From positions 1 to 64,000 of the forward strand of contig JAXGGA010001182.1 of the NCBI GenBank assembly GCA_038373865.1: a DNA stretch of 64,000 nt, in the 5' to 3' direction. Within the stretch, counting starts at the first letter, position 1. Each line of letters starts with the position of its first letter. This document shows, one piece after another, positions 1-11,977 of the stretch. This DNA is from Uloborus plumipes (taxonomy: Eukaryota > Arthropoda > Arachnida > Araneae > Uloboridae). The translations under genes were made by a program, and so were the position numbers. The notes beneath the pieces were generated by a model that was given only the letters and a program-made list of their open reading frames with translations, had not been told where the DNA came from and made no database searches.

Positions 1-290
1 GGCGGTGGCTCGATCGGTATAAGGCGTCGCACTCCTACCTGGAGGGTCCCGGGTTCGATCCGAGCTGGTCAAATATCCACCGTGTTCGCTAATGGTAGCT
101 GGGGCACGTAAATGTATGTCGTGGTCACAGAATCCTCCAAGTTAATCAGAACCTCTGAGACCAGGGGCTTTCTCGGCTACTGGTCTGTGTTACAAAAAGA
201 AGACTCTTCAGGGCCCCATACAGCCAGTTAAACCACATGTAGTGGTAGGCACGGGTTACCCTGGTGCTTTATAATCTCCACCAGAATATT
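1..290 (+). mobile_element. tRNA-derived SINE, copy 1 (left end may be cut by window edge)
   Basis: The first 75 bases resemble a degenerate tRNA: an A-box-like TGGCTCGATCGG and a B-box-like GGGTTCGATCC at the right spacing for an internal Pol III promoter. The body after it (ACCGTG..TAATGGTAGCTGGGG..ATGTCGTGGTCAC, then TCCTCCAAG) recurs at 24480-24775 in the same order, so this is a dispersed tRNA-headed retroelement and not a tRNA gene. The right boundary is approximate. Confidence 0.7.
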
Positions 291-639
291 CTTGGATTAT
301 AGTTTAGCAAGTGACAGATCGCTCTAGTTATCTAGTAGTTGCTCAATTGCGAAACGTAACTTTTTATACAGATCCCAGGTCATCTAACTTATATTTAGAG
401 AAATCAAGAGCATACAAAGAACTATTCAAACACAAAAACTTCGACAATACGACCCATATTCACCGAGACATGAAACGCAGCGTTTTGTTACTTATATAAT
501 CACTTTACACTCGCCGTCAATAACACGGATTTGATAGAGAATATACTGAAGCTAATGACTTCAGTAGAATCGCCAACGGTCATTCTACTGAAAGGGGGAT
601 ACGTTCTGATCTCATTTTTTGTACGAGACCGTGAAGCTT

Positions 640-842
640 TGAACTTACTGTCTAACATTCTTTCGCGAGACTTCCGTCGAATCTGCGCACGCGCCAAATC
701 TCTTCTGACTCTCTCGAAATAGGGGGAAATGTAAGGAGGAAGTAGCAAGCGAACAAAAACTGAAGGCATCGGGAAGTGTGCGTCCTAAACCCATCTCCCC
801 TTTTTCAAATGGAAGAGTTCGTGGCTGCCAGGCGCACAATAC
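640..842. repeat. Dispersed repeat, reverse copy of 7385-7600
   Basis: Read on the minus strand this segment matches about 7385-7600: a CTGTTTGCGTATTGTGCGCC start, a GGGGAGATGGGTTTAGGA block, a GATGCCTTCAGTTTTTGTTC block, and an AGTC.GAAGAGA.TTGGCGCGTGCGCAGAT end. Divergence is moderate. The class is unknown; the open frames that span both copies come from the repeat and are not a host gene. Confidence 0.7.
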
Positions 843-1391
843 GCAAACAGACAGTAAATATCTCTTCGCTGTTTAATCACAAATCTTTTCTTTTTTCCCG
901 ACAAAAAGTGACATTTCGTATGTTTTAACTTTTTTTTTTTTTTTTTACGAATATTCGAATGATATTCGAAACATTTTTTGCCTATTTCGGGCGAGAAAAA
1001 CAACATTCACAATCAGAACATTTCCACTTTTCTATCAAAATTCTTTTGTCTTTTCCATTATAAAAGAAAATAATAATGCAAACGACGACGGTTAAATATG
1101 CAAAATACGGCAGATGAGGAAGGGAAGACAGAAGTTCCCCGTGAATAAGCAATCCACTGCTATAGACTTTTTCAAATAATAATGTAGTGGAAGAAAATAT
1201 TTTAAAAACTCATGTTATAAGTTATATTTTTATGATTTACACACACACTTATAATACTTAATTATTGTACTATTTCGTTGTTTATTTAGTTTATTTCAAA
1301 AACTTTTTACCAATAAATTAACTACTTCCGTTATGGCGATTTGAATTATTATTACGTTTTAGGGCAAATGTTGCCAATTAGGAATGGTTAA

Positions 1392-1456
1392 GAAAATTTC
1401 CCCGCTTAGTCGAATTGTATTTCTTGGAGCCGACGGTATTCGTTTACGTAGGGCCG
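1392..1456. repeat. Fragment of pogo-like MITE
   Basis: The succession CCCGCTTAGTCGAAT, TTCTTGGAGCCGACGGTATT, GTAGGGCCGATAGTAC matches the right half of the MITE at 58980-59151 with several changes. Only about half of the element is left. Confidence 0.5.
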
Positions 1457-1844
1457 ATAGTACTGCAATTTGTAAATGGAATGGCCCTTTTTTATGTACA
1501 TACGTAGTTTATCGTAGGGCAAAACTTGGAATTATGCTTGTCAAATTGAGAATTTTCGCCCTTAAAAATATTTAAGTTTGTGGCACCCTAATGGAAAGTC
1601 AACGGAGGTCACCGTAACCTCCCAAAAGTTTCCGAATTCGACAAGCTTTGTCTCACGATTTGGTAACTTGACAAGTCTGTGCAATATTTGTAATAAAAAA
1701 ATTAATGTCTCTTCTCATAATTGTGCAGTCCCGTATTTTACCATTCGGAAAAATTCGGTATTTTCGTGAGGTACATTGCAAATCCTCCCTCACCCCTACT
1801 CCTTCTCGACTGGTTTAACGGGTTCGGTATTATTGAACGTTAAC

Positions 1845-2520
1845 TCTTTTTTAGGGATTTTTAGCGCATATTTTTGGGATTTATAGCGCATATTTTTGGG
1901 ATTTTAGTGCATATTTTTTGGATTTTTAGTGCTTATTTTTTGGATTTTTAGTGCGTATTTTCTTAGTTATAGTTCATACTTTCGGGATTTTTAGTGCGTA
2001 TTCTCTTGGTTTTAGTGCATATTTTAGGGATCTTTAATGCATATTTTAGGGATTTTTAGTGCGTATTCTCTTGGTTTTAGTGCATATTTTAGGGATTTTA
2101 GTGCATATTTTAGGGATTTTAGTGCATATTTTAGGGATCTTTAGTGCATATTTTAGGGATTTTTAGTGCGTATTTTTTTCTTTTTCAGTTCGTATTTGTT
2201 TGCCTTTTTAGTATTTTTTGTCCTTTAAATGCCTATTTTAGGGATTTTTAGTTGCGCATTTTCTGAATTTTACTGATATTTTAGGGCTTTTTAGTGGGTA
2301 TTTTTTTCCTTTTTTAGTGCGTATTTTTTGCCTTTTTAAGGCATATTTTAGAGATTTTTAAGGTGCATTTTTTGAATTTTATTGTACATTTTTGGGATTT
2401 TAAATGCGTGTTTTAGGAATGTTTAACACATATTTTAACGAATTTTAGCGCGTATTTTTGGAGTTAGGAGCTTTTAGGGCATGGTTATCGGAATTTTGGC
2501 GTATATTTTAGTAATTTTTA
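1845..2520. repeat. Minisatellite, about 22-bp unit
   Basis: Roughly 28 degenerate tandem copies of a unit close to TTTTAGTGCATATTTTAGGGA. Units vary (GCGCATATTTTTGGGAT, GTGCGTATTCTCTTGGT), with local higher-order blocks of two alternating variants around 1990-2160. It is strongly T-rich on the plus strand. There is no coding potential. Confidence 0.9.
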
Positions 2521-3070
2521 AGGCTTATTTGTGTGCATGCATTTTTTTTTATTTCCCCGTGTATACAGTCCGCTTCTTATAGTGATGTCTGTCTGTGCGA
2601 AAAGTTTTCTTCGCAAAGGTTTGAGTGAGAGCTGAGAGCTTCTGATGAGTAATAGGAGTGTTGGGTGCAGCAACAAACAGCGGAGGCTTGCGAAAGCGGA
2701 AAGAATGCCCCGAAAACTCATTCTGCGGGGCTGGAAAAGACCCAAGCGACGTTTTTTCTTTTCTTTTCTTCTTCTTCGAGGTATTTCCGTACTCAGCAAA
2801 AAGGCGCAGCAGGTAGAAGAGAGAAAGAACAGTCCCCAGCAGTTTTCGTTCCGCTCTCAGCGCTTTTCCGCGCTCAGAATGCCGCCAGATGACTGCGACG
2901 TTACTTTGCCGGTGGTGATTCTGTCCCAACCCCCAGGGACGTCCCGAAACAGGGGTGCCCACACCCCAAGCTTAATGGCGCAAATCCCCCCCCCCCCCCA
3001 AATATTTTGTTCACAACCCTCTTGTGCTTTTTGATTTTTATCCCTCTTTTTTATTTTATTTGCTTTTTAA
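2521..3070. other. Unassigned segment beside the Tc1 element
   Basis: This segment is less AT-rich than its surroundings and carries overlapping open frames on both strands (longest about 130 codons). The frames overlap one another, include a C10 run near 2989 and show no domain, so I do not call a gene. It ends at the TA where the Tc1-type element begins. Confidence 0.5.
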
Positions 3071-3072
3071 AA

Positions 3073-4491
3073 TACACTGCTTGACATTGAAAATGCAACA
3101 CCCAGAAGGAGTGGTCAGATATTGATGAAATATGGTAAGAAGACAGAGACAGCATGGAACAATAAGTGATATTTATTTCAAAATAAATAAGCAAAATTTA
3201 GAGCGAGGACGGCGTCGGCTCAGTAAGAAGTAGGACCACCGCGGACAGCGATGCACGAAGAAACACGTCTAGGCATGGAGTCAATAAGCCTGCGGATGGT
3301 GTCCTGAGGGATGGCACTCCATTCCCTTTCAACTATTTTCCACAGTTCGTCCTCTGAACGAGGCAGTGACAGGTTCTGCAAACGGCGTCCAATCACGTCC
3401 CACACATGTTTGATTAGTGACAAGTCAGGAGAGTATGGTGGCCAGGAAAGCATCTGTACACCTCGTAGAGCATGTTGGCTGATTCGAGCACTGTGAGGCC
3501 GGGAGTTATCCTGTTGAAAAATTGAATTTGGCAGACCCTGAAGGTAGGGGATTGCCACCGGCCGCAGTACATTATCTACATATCGTTGGGCCGTCGTAGT
3601 GCCCCGAATAGGAACTAGAGGTGATACGGAATTGTATGCAATAGCGCCGCAAACCATTATGCCACGTTGTCGCGCTGTGGGGCGTTCCACAGTTGCTGCC
3701 GGATTCGATCTTTCTCCACGTCGACGCCACACACGTATGCGATGACTATCGCTGGACAAACAGAAGCGGGATTCATCTGAGAACACTACGGTTTGCCAAT
3801 CGGCCATCCACGTCGCTCTGGTACGGCACCATTCCAAACGTTGGAGTCTGTGCTGTGAGGTCAATGGCAGTCTTCTTAACGGGCGCCGTGATTGCAGGCC
3901 ACGTGCAACAAGTCGACGGGAAATGGTTCTGGTCGACACAGGAACATCCAGGGTACCTTGCACGTGCTGCAGAATCGACGTACAAGTGACTTGCGGGTCC
4001 GCCACAGCTTGTCGGTGAATCCGTCGATCCAAGCGGTCTGACGTCACTCTGGCTGCATCTGCACCCCTGTGGCTACATTTCCTCTTTCCAACCATCTCCG
4101 ACACAGCCGATGCACAGTGCTTGCATCCATGTGGGTATCAGCTGCAATTTGACGTATGGACAAACCTCCCTTTCTCAGTCCGATCACCATACCCCTTGTA
4201 AAGTCGTCTATATGCTGGAAGTGTCTTAGTTGAGGACGGCGTGGTATTTCTTCCTATCACACGTATCCTTCGAGACAAAACCAAATTTTTCCGATAATTA
4301 GTTTGGCATAAAAACCAACATGAACATAGCCCACTTTTCAACTTCATTCTCTTATATCTTACTTCACGTGCGTCGGAGAGCTGCGCATTTCATATCATTT
4401 GCATAACTCAGTGACGTGCGTCTACGGTAAAATTTGCATGAATTTCTGACCACTCCTTCTTGGTGTTGTATTTTCAATGTCGAGCAGTGTA
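3073..4491 (-). mobile_element. Complete Tc1-type DNA transposon with inverted repeats
   Basis: The ends are near-identical inverted repeats of about 47 bp: TACACTGCTTGACATTGAAA at the left and its reverse complement at the right (..TCAATGTCGAGCAGTGTA), followed by a shared CACCCAGAAGGAGTGGTCAG block. The element starts and ends with TA, the target duplication expected of Tc1/mariner. Total length is about 1.42 kb. It encodes one transposase on the minus strand, which is disabled (see next entry). Confidence 0.92.
3220..4260 (-). pseudogene. Tc1-type transposase, frameshifted and missing a catalytic acid
   Basis: The N-terminal helix-turn-helix part is readable on the minus strand from about 4260 to 4075 (ending MDASTVHRLCRRWLERGN). 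A frameshift near 4065-4080 then moves the reading frame to the 3220-4104 frame, which carries the rest of the DNA-binding region and the DDE catalytic domain. The first acid is in VVFSDESRF and the second in FQQDNSRPHSAR. The third position, normally E in SPDLSxIEHVWD, reads SPDLSLIKHVWD, an E-to-K change. The frame ends in RGGPTSY. A frameshift plus loss of a catalytic residue make this copy inactive. By my count 32 residues separate the second acid from the third position, against 34 in classic Tc1. Confidence 0.9.
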
Positions 4492-4635
4492 TTACTTGTT
4501 TATTTTTTCAAAAATTATTTATTTATCTTTTTAAATTATATAATTTTGTTACATATTTTATTAATTTTTTTAAATTACTAATTATGCGCAGAATAGAATC
4601 GCTTTTTTCCCCTTCTAGACATTCCGAGCACATAC

Positions 4636-4795
4636 ACTCAAAATAAATAAATAAATAAATAAAAGTAAAATAAATAAACAAATAATAATAAAGAAATAAA
4701 AGAAATAACTTCAATTATTTTAAAAAATCTGCAATTTAAATTAAAAAAAATTAATAAATAATTTAAATAAATAAATCAGTTAACACAATCCCCCC
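4636..4795. repeat. AAAT-rich simple repeat
   Basis: Runs of AAAT/AAATA units, partly interrupted, followed by a C9 run. It is low-complexity DNA with no other signal. Confidence 0.8.
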
Positions 4796-4799
4796 CCCC

Positions 4800-7193
4800 T
4801 TAAAAAAAAATTTTGATGGCGCAACTTGCGCCATAATCCCCCTCCCCTCTGTGAGCACCCCTGCCCCGAACTAACATTTTTGGGAAGGGAAAAATTAGCA
4901 ATTTACCGAAGGAAGTTGCAGTTTTACCGAATGATAAAATACAAGCATGCACACATGTTGTACATGCATAACATTTATGGGGAAAGTTTGGCATCTTAAA
5001 AAAAAAAACTAGAAACTAAAAAAGAGAATGTTGCAATGTTGTCTTCAAATTGCTGAATCGTCAGCAAAATGTGCCGAATACGAAAATTATTGGGAGGTCA
5101 CAGTGACCTCCCGTGACCTCCTATCCGGTCGCTCCTGCCAACCCCCTTTCACCAAATCGCTCACCATGGACAATGTTGATGCATCTCAGCAACAACAGCA
5201 ACAATAACAACAATAATAACTAGCTGACCCGCATGGGTGTCTATTTACGAAATTTTGGGTGGGGGCCCAGATATTTTCCCCATAGTTTTTAGTTAAAAGA
5301 TACATTTTTTTTATTTTAGTTTCTTAGTTAAAGCAATTTCAGTGTAGATTCGAGTTATTAAAATTTGACATATTTAGTATTTTACTCATTAATGTAATTG
5401 AAGTTAAAAACCAACTTAAATAAATTACAAATTAGGTAAAAAACTTATTTGATCGTTTTTTCATTTTCTCATTAATGGTTGAAGAAGAAATGTTTTTATA
5501 TTTTTGCCGAAAAAAGAGTACTGAAAGTAAGGAAGAAATAATTTTTAATGGGGCTTGAGCCTCCACTTGCTCCCTATTATGGGCGTCCATGCTGACCAGC
5601 GCGAAGCTTTCGCGTTTGGGATTAGTAATTCAAAAAAAATTTACCGTAATTTTTTGACACACAGTGAATTGTTATTAATAAAATTGTTCCAAAATACAGT
5701 GATAGGAACATCGGCTGTGAGTATTATGTTTTAATATTCCATTCAGTTTTAAGCACTGTATGAACACTCGTTTTGTTTTTACTCTATACACTTTCATACT
5801 ACATGTTATGGTAAAGATTGCAGAAAATTACATGTATTTACTGTTAATAAAATAATTCATCATAGTTTCTTGTTGAAGGTATTCTGAAACAAATAATTTA
5901 AAAAAAATATTTTTTTCACCCATTAATCGGTAAATTTTGGACGATTATAAATGATCGGCAAAATGGCCTGTTATAACCGAATAATCGGTACTGCCGCTAA
6001 ATCGGAGCCCATCACTACCCGACATCCTCGACTATACACAGTTCTCTTTAGAGTGCACAACAAACCTCGCCAGCATGTAATTCCTCCTAAGCGGTGTGTG
6101 CGTATGTTTGTGTTTGTGTGCCTGAGAAGTTTGGAAAAATAAAATCAAAAATGAAAGTAACATCAGCTACGAATAAGTGAGAGCAAAAAGCAATCTTGAT
6201 TGCTTAATAAATATTACTTTTAGCAACGACAGATAGCTAAATATGCTTTCTTTTTGCATTTCAAGCGTCATGCAGTCCCTCTTTCAAATTGGCAGTCTGC
6301 TAGTTCGCTCCCACCAGCTTTCACCATGGAAACTGCTAAGGCAATTTATTTAATTTTAGGTTTATCGAGTTTGGTTTCCATGGAGATGACGTAAAATTGT
6401 GACCTTGATGCACCAATTTTCAAGTAACAGACTATAAAAGGTTCAAAGAGCCAACTGTCGCCAAACTTGGGGAAATATGGCAGTTTCTCGCCAAACTTTT
6501 TACTAAAATCAGCCGCTATCTCCATATATTATTTCTCTAAGCCGAATCCTATACCCGGTCGAAACTCGCTCATTTCTTTATCGAATTGTAAGAAAATTTA
6601 TGGTTTTGAAGCTTATTCCGCGGGCTATTGACGAAAATTAGACCCACCCTCTAAAAAGTGTCGGTTCGTTTCTTATTCGAACTTCAATTTTTGGGCACAA
6701 AATTGACTCTATCTAGCCGAAATAATTGTCGTATCGTCTCCATTTTAATTTCATTCGAAAGATTAAAAAAAATGCGTTCTTTAGAACGTTTCTCCGCTAG
6801 CTCCGCGTAACGAGAATCTCGAAAATCCACGTTTAAGCGACTTATAAGCGATTGAAGTTTGAAAAAGTTAAATTTTTTGCTCAACTGTCAAAATCGTTAC
6901 ATTGTTGCTCAAATCAATTTTAAATGCGACATTTCAAGCCAAGGCTTAGCTCGGTAAACCTTAATTGTAACTTTTATTGTTTCAAAATACTATGGTAGTT
7001 TTGCGATAACGTTAGTATTTAGTTTAGTAGTAGCCTTGGGTATTTGATTTTAATATAGGGTATCACTTTTGTAGTAGTTGTAAAAGTGAACGTGTCTTTG
7101 ATCTCTTTGAAAAGTTGTCAGAACGACGGCAGTAGATGGCGATGTTGTGCAAATGAAGCCAATAAAAATTGTCGTATTAAATTTTAAGTTTAG

Positions 7194-7195
<2 letters not shown>
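4800..7195. other. AT-rich intergenic DNA with repeat fragments
   Basis: This contains an AAC/CAA simple repeat near 5190-5220, an ACTAGCTGACCCGCATGGGT start near 5219 like the repeat at 22540, and a small MITE piece near 6340-6445 (see the 58030 entry). I see no gene. Confidence 0.5.

Positions 7196-7196
<1 letters not shown>

Positions 7197-7236
<40 letters not shown>
7197..7236. repeat. T40 homopolymer
   Basis: An uninterrupted run of 40 T. It may be the reverse-strand poly(A) tail of a retroposed sequence, and it is also a place where sequencing length errors are likely. Confidence 0.9.
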
Positions 7237-7238
<2 letters not shown>

Positions 7239-7384
7239 GGAATTCCGCACGGGTCACCTAGTAATCAATTTAGTGCTATCTCTTGTATTTTACGCCAAGA
7301 CTTTAGACTTCAATGTTAAAATGCACAGAAAGCATGATAATTGTCAACAGATAAGGCATCGACATAGACGTCGGCCACGTGACG

Positions 7385-7660
7385 TACTGCCTGTTTGCGT
7401 ATTGTGCGCCTGGGGGCCATGGACGCTTCCATCTGAAAAAGGGGAGATAGGTTTAGGATGCGCACTACCCGATGCCTTTAGCTTTTGTTCGCTTACTACT
7501 TCCTCGTTGCTTTTCCCCCTATTTGGAGAAAGTCCGAAGAGACTTGGCGCGTGCGCAGATGTCTCGGAGGTCGCACGAAAAAATTTTAGACAGTAGTGGT
7601 AAGGCGTTGGCCTTCCACGCCTTCAACCCGAGTTCTGACTCGCGGTGGATTTTCGAGATG
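7385..7660 (+). repeat. Dispersed repeat ending in a tRNA-like segment
   Basis: Bases 7385-7600 are the reverse-oriented partner of 640-842. The adjoining 7597-7655 resembles a tRNA: GTGGTAAGGCGTTGGCCTTC, an anticodon-loop-like CTTCCAC (which would be Gly TCC) and a degenerate B box GAGTTCTGACTC. The tRNA stems are broken, so I read it as a SINE head or tRNA relic and not a tRNA gene. Confidence 0.5.
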
Positions 7661-9415
7661 AAGAAAATAGTCAGTGGTCATATCGTAAGATTATGTGGCA
7701 TGAAAAATATTTTTAGGTATTCGTTTCACTTTGAGTGCCCTCATCAAAATTAAATTCCTGGCGCAGTTTTTCATCAAAGAGAGTCCAGGTGCCTCCATCT
7801 GGCGGTAACTGGGCGTCAAAAAGCATCCGTGCTATTATCATCCGCGCCTTAATGGTGGCACCACCTGAAAGACCGATATGCAATGTCGGGGGATCGCACT
7901 AGGTCTGCAAAAAGGATAAAGCTTCTTACGCAGCCTCATTAGCAAGAAAGAAAAACAATAACTCAATCATATAAATGCATGAAAATAACAACTATCTACA
8001 AAATTTGCAACAATAATTTCGGGTCTTAGCAACAATTGGCAAATAACAGAAAATTTCAATGTCAATTAAAATAATTTCCCCACAGTCTCTTAAACTGTCG
8101 TCTTCTACCACGCGTGCCACAGCAAACACACTTCTCGAGTGTCCCCACTCATACGGAGTGCCTCTTCACTCGAGTGACTCTCGAGTGATAAGAAAGAGTC
8201 CCTATATATGGACGAAAGTCTTCTTCACCTCGATTTTAACCGCAAGCGGTTTTTTCCATCGCCAAAAAGACCTGTCTGAAAAATATTGTCTGCTTTCAAA
8301 CAGCAAATATACAGTTAAAAAAGAAAAAATGTAGCCACTAGGGAAATGAGGGGCAAAAGGGAATAACGGGGCAAAGTGAAATTGTGGATTATTCACTTTT
8401 CTTTTAACTTCCCCTATCTGGTACTATTTCAACTTCGTTGTAAAACATGTCGCTTATTTCAGTCAGGCAAAAGTTACCCTTGAAAATGAAGTCGTATAAT
8501 GTTATAAAGAAACTTTTTTTCTCTTGGGGTCTTCGTGGGCGGAATTTTAGGAGATGCGGTTGGGGGGGGGGGGGCGGGGTGAGTCCTTGCTTTGAGGTGG
8601 GAACCTATGTTTTTGCCAAACAAAGAGCAATTCCTAACGTAATTTTTGTGCATTTAGTACATATTGTAACGAGTCCGTAGCACTTTCAACTTTCTTAATT
8701 GACCCCATTCCAATCTTGAGTAAGTAACTACAAATTTATTTACAATTATGTACACTTATTTACAATAGGAGCAGGAAACAATTGCTAAACATCCAGCAAT
8801 TAGGTAGAAAACAGTACACTGTACTCTCAACAGTCACTCAGCACCACGTATCTAACGTGAACAGTAATTAAGAAATTACAAAAGCAAAACAAACATTCGC
8901 CCAAGCGAATAAAACGAGCCTCTCAGAAATAAAATCTGAAAACTAACTGTGTTCAAGCACCTGCACCTGCACAAGAATTTAAATCTGGCATACAGAGAAG
9001 GTTATACTCGGAAGGAAATTTCTACAACATTCTAGCAAAACCCGGAGTGTTCTATTCATTCACAAACTTAAATAATCCATTCAAGAAAATTCTAGTGATA
9101 AAAAGAAAAACCCACAATATTACAACTCAGCGCGAAAATGTCTTCATGCTTATTAAAGTTGGGGGAAGTGTAAAAATTACAAAATGTTACAGGATCGGTA
9201 TATAAATGGTAAAAGTGATACCTTCAGATACTTTTGCAACATGTCGCCAGATAAAACCAAAACAAGTGACACCAAGCGATTCCTCGCCAAAAATGGTGCA
9301 AGGCAGGAAAAACAACAACTACTTGCAAGATTTGTAACAATATATATTTACATTTGTTTTTTGTGCATAAAAATGTGCGTGACTTCGTTGGTACAATTGA
9401 GCAGGCATGGAATTT
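7661..9415. other. Intergenic DNA, possible decayed retroelement
   Basis: No gene is recognised. Around 8573 there is a G14 to G16 run. The 8665-9124 segment has TGTAACGAGTCCG at one side and ATATTACA at the other and several AATAAA motifs, which recall an LTR, but no target duplication is visible. Confidence 0.4.
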
Positions 9416-9419
9416 TTAA

Positions 9420-9612
9420 AGGTGCCGTTCCATGAAAAAGCCGCCATCTTGTCACGCTCGTGACGCTCATATATTTCATTAAAAAGTAGTGCTTTGAAAG
9501 GGTAATGAGATAATGAACGAAATTTTGTTGGTTAAGAAATCATTTGTTGGGCAAAAAGCTTTGACCATTAACTTTTAAAATCACTACTTGGCGGCTTTTT
9601 CGTGAATGACCC
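9420..9612. mobile_element. Palindromic MITE, family of 45471-45695
   Basis: The left end CATGAAAAAGCCGCCATC pairs with the right end TTGGCGGCTTTTTCGTG. The interior is AT-rich with GGTTAAGAAATCA, which is shared with 45540-45590. It is non-coding. Confidence 0.6.
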
Positions 9613-10096
9613 AAAGGAGAGTTCTGAAATTTTCGGAATCGTTACTGAGCGCGCCAGCAGAGGGTAGCCCATGTAAAATAAGCAAAGGAACCGATAAAAG
9701 ACTAACAATGAAAATGAACTGACTCTGCCCTGTGTAACCAGAGGAGGCGGCCGGAAGTTTAATTAACTTCCCCCTCTCCCCATTTTTTCTTTATAGTTGT
9801 CATAGTTGCGGCGCTGTGGACTTTTTTCCCGCTTAGCTTTTGCAACAGCGGTTAAATGCAAACGGTTAAAATTGCTTTGTGCTTAAACTGTTATTCAATC
9901 AACGTTAATAGAATACTTTTTTAAGTATTTATGTAACCGATACTCATGATGGTAGGTCTTGCTAAAACAAATTATTTAGCACTGGATTTGTAAGAAAACG
10001 TTTAGAAAAAACTGAGATATGAGGCCATAAACAAAAGCGTAAGCCTAATTCATTGAACATAAAATAAATGAAGTGCCTCAACAGCGGTGTATAAAA

Positions 10097-11977
10097 CAAG
10101 AAGTTCTGTCAAGAACTAAACGAGCCTACTTTCCCGTACATCGACATCGGCATTGTAGCATCTGATCAATATTCTCTTGAATATCTGAAACTGAAAATTA
10201 TGTCAAACATACCTTTATAGCACTTAAAGCTGATTTCTAAAAGCAAAATGTACCCCTCTCATCAGATGAAATAGACACATAAAAAGTAAATAAATGAGTA
10301 AATAAAGTTTTGTCGCACCTTTTAGAGAATGAAACTGTTATAGTTCTTCCGTAGAAAAATTCCACAATCGTTTTCGAAAGAAAAAAAATTAATAAATAAA
10401 ATAAAAGTACAAAGAACATCAAAACACAATTTATCAAAGAAAGAAAAAAAAAACCTCGTTTGTTAATAAAATGTCTCGAATTTTATTTTTAATCCGTTAC
10501 CAGTTGTTAAATATAAATAAAGAATAAAATGCTCGCGTGAATGAAAAATTTTTGTAAACAAAAAAAATCGTCTGCCAAAAAAAAAAACAATAATAATAAA
10601 TTAAACAAAAAAAAATTAAATAAATAAACAAAAAATCGTCTTCCTAGTCAGTCATTTTTTTCTGAGACTGCATTTCCGCCATGTTTGCGGAGTTGGAGTC
10701 GGAATAAGAGTCCTCACGGAAGATTATTCAGAAAAGTACTTTGCAATACATTATTTATCAAAACAATTTTTTTACAAAGTTAGGTTGAAGGAAATCTGCC
10801 TTTAAGTTCAGAATCAACATTCAATTTTAATTTCCCAGTAGGCTCTCATGTTAAAAAATTTTCTGAACGGTTCATCATTGAACGAAAAATGGTTCAAATT
10901 GAAAAGTGAAATATGGGAATGAGTCTCTCCGAAATCTTTCGAACAAAAAAAAGTTTATTCAATTCGGACGATTCACTTAAAAGTTATTAGGTGGGGAAAT
11001 GCTGCTTGAACGGTTCAATGTTGAACGAAAAAATGTTCAAATTGAAAATTTAAATACGGTAATGAAGTATCCTTGCCGAGATCTTTCGAACAAGAAAAAG
11101 TTTGTTTAAATCGGACTGTTCACTCAAAAGTTATTAGGGGTGAGAGCTTGTTTGAACGGTTCAATGTTGAAAGAAAAATTGTTCAAATCGGAAATTTAAA
11201 AACGGGAATGAAGTATTCTTGATAAGATCTTTCGAACAAAAAAAAGTTTATTCAATTCGGACGGTTCACTTAAAAGTTATTAGGTGGGGAAAGGTTGCTT
11301 GAACGGTTCAATGTTGAACCAAAAATGTTCAAATTTAAAATTTAAATACGGTAATAAAGTTTCCTTGCTGAGATGCTTCGAACAAAAAAAAGTTTATTTA
11401 AATCGGACTGTTCACTCAAAAGTTATTAGGGGTGACAGCTTGATTGAGCGGCTCAATGTTGAACAAAAAATTGTTCAAATCGGAAATGTAAATACGGGAA
11501 TGAAGTATCCTTGAAAAGATGTTTCGAACAAAAAAAAAAATTGTTCAAATCGGACTGTTAACTAAAAAGTTAGTATCGCGGGACAGGTTGTTTGAACGGC
11601 TCAAAGTTGAACCAAAAATTGTTCAAATCGAAAAATCAAATATGGGAATGAGCTGTACTCGCCGAGATCTTTCCAACAAAAAAAAAAAAAAAAAAAAATC
11701 GTTCAAATCGGAAGGTTCATTCAAAAGTTATTAGGGGGGGGGGGAGAGACAGACCGACAGACCGACCGACGCACAAATTCCCCATCTCAATACCCTACTG
11801 TCAAATTTTTAATTTTTCGATATTTATTTCATTTTTTTTTTGTTTCTTTTTGACTTGGCGATATTTTTTGAACTTGGCGATATTTTTTGGACTTGGCGAT
11901 ATTTTTTAGATGCATTGGGCCACTTAAAATGCTTTTTTCGTCTATTTTATTTTTAACAGGAAAGTAGGCTAAAAAAG
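10097..11977. repeat. Long dispersed repeat, copy A (1.9 kb)
   Basis: It shares its whole structure with 14943-16079: the opening AACAAGAAGTTCTGTCAAGA and CCTACTTTCCCGTACATCGA, an A/T-rich block, 146-bp tandem units, a (GACA/GACC)n stretch, three copies of ACTTGGCGATATTTTTTG, and the closing GGAAAGTAGGCTAAAAA. The ends AGCCTACTTTCCCGT and ACAGGAAAGTAGGCT form a short inverted repeat. No protein is visible and the class is unknown. Confidence 0.8.
10855..11745. repeat. Tandem array of a 146-bp unit, about six copies
   Basis: Each unit contains TTGAACGGTTCAATGTTGAA, TTGTTCAAATCGGAAATTTA, GGGAATGAAGTATCCTTG, GAGATCTTTCGAACAAAAAA and TTCACTCAAAAGTTATTAGG. Starts fall near 10862, 11010, 11152, 11298, 11445 and 11592. 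The open frames here are read through the units and I do not regard them as genes. Confidence 0.88.

Larger units (their letters stand above)
300..1840. other. AT-rich intergenic DNA without recognised gene
   Basis: Short open frames here have no recognisable domain. The stretch contains one arm of a dispersed repeat (about 640-840) and a piece of a pogo-like MITE (about 1392-1456), described separately. Nothing else stands out. Confidence 0.6.

Noticed and set aside
1..75. tRNA gene
   Set aside because: Cloverleaf stems do not close and the same head plus body recurs at 24480, so it is a SINE.
2549..3034. Overlapping open frames of 93-137 codons on both strands
   Set aside because: They overlap each other antisense, have no domain and no splice logic, and one runs through a C10 homopolymer.
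7147..7596. 149-codon open frame with a poly-Phe stretch
   Set aside because: The Phe run is the T40 homopolymer and the rest is the dispersed repeat shared with 640-842.
8665..9124. Possible solo LTR (TGTAACGAGTCCG start, ATATTACA end, AATAAA motifs)
   Set aside because: The bases flanking the proposed ends (CATAT and ACTCA) are not a target duplication, and no primer-binding site or partner LTR is seen.
11284..11734. Open frames with repeated QKCSNLK/EQKIVQIG-like peptides
   Set aside because: They are translations of the 146-bp tandem units; the peptide periodicity equals the DNA period and frames are not kept in copy B.
10855..11745. CRISPR-like regular array
   Set aside because: Units are contiguous 146-bp tandems with no spacers, in a eukaryotic context.
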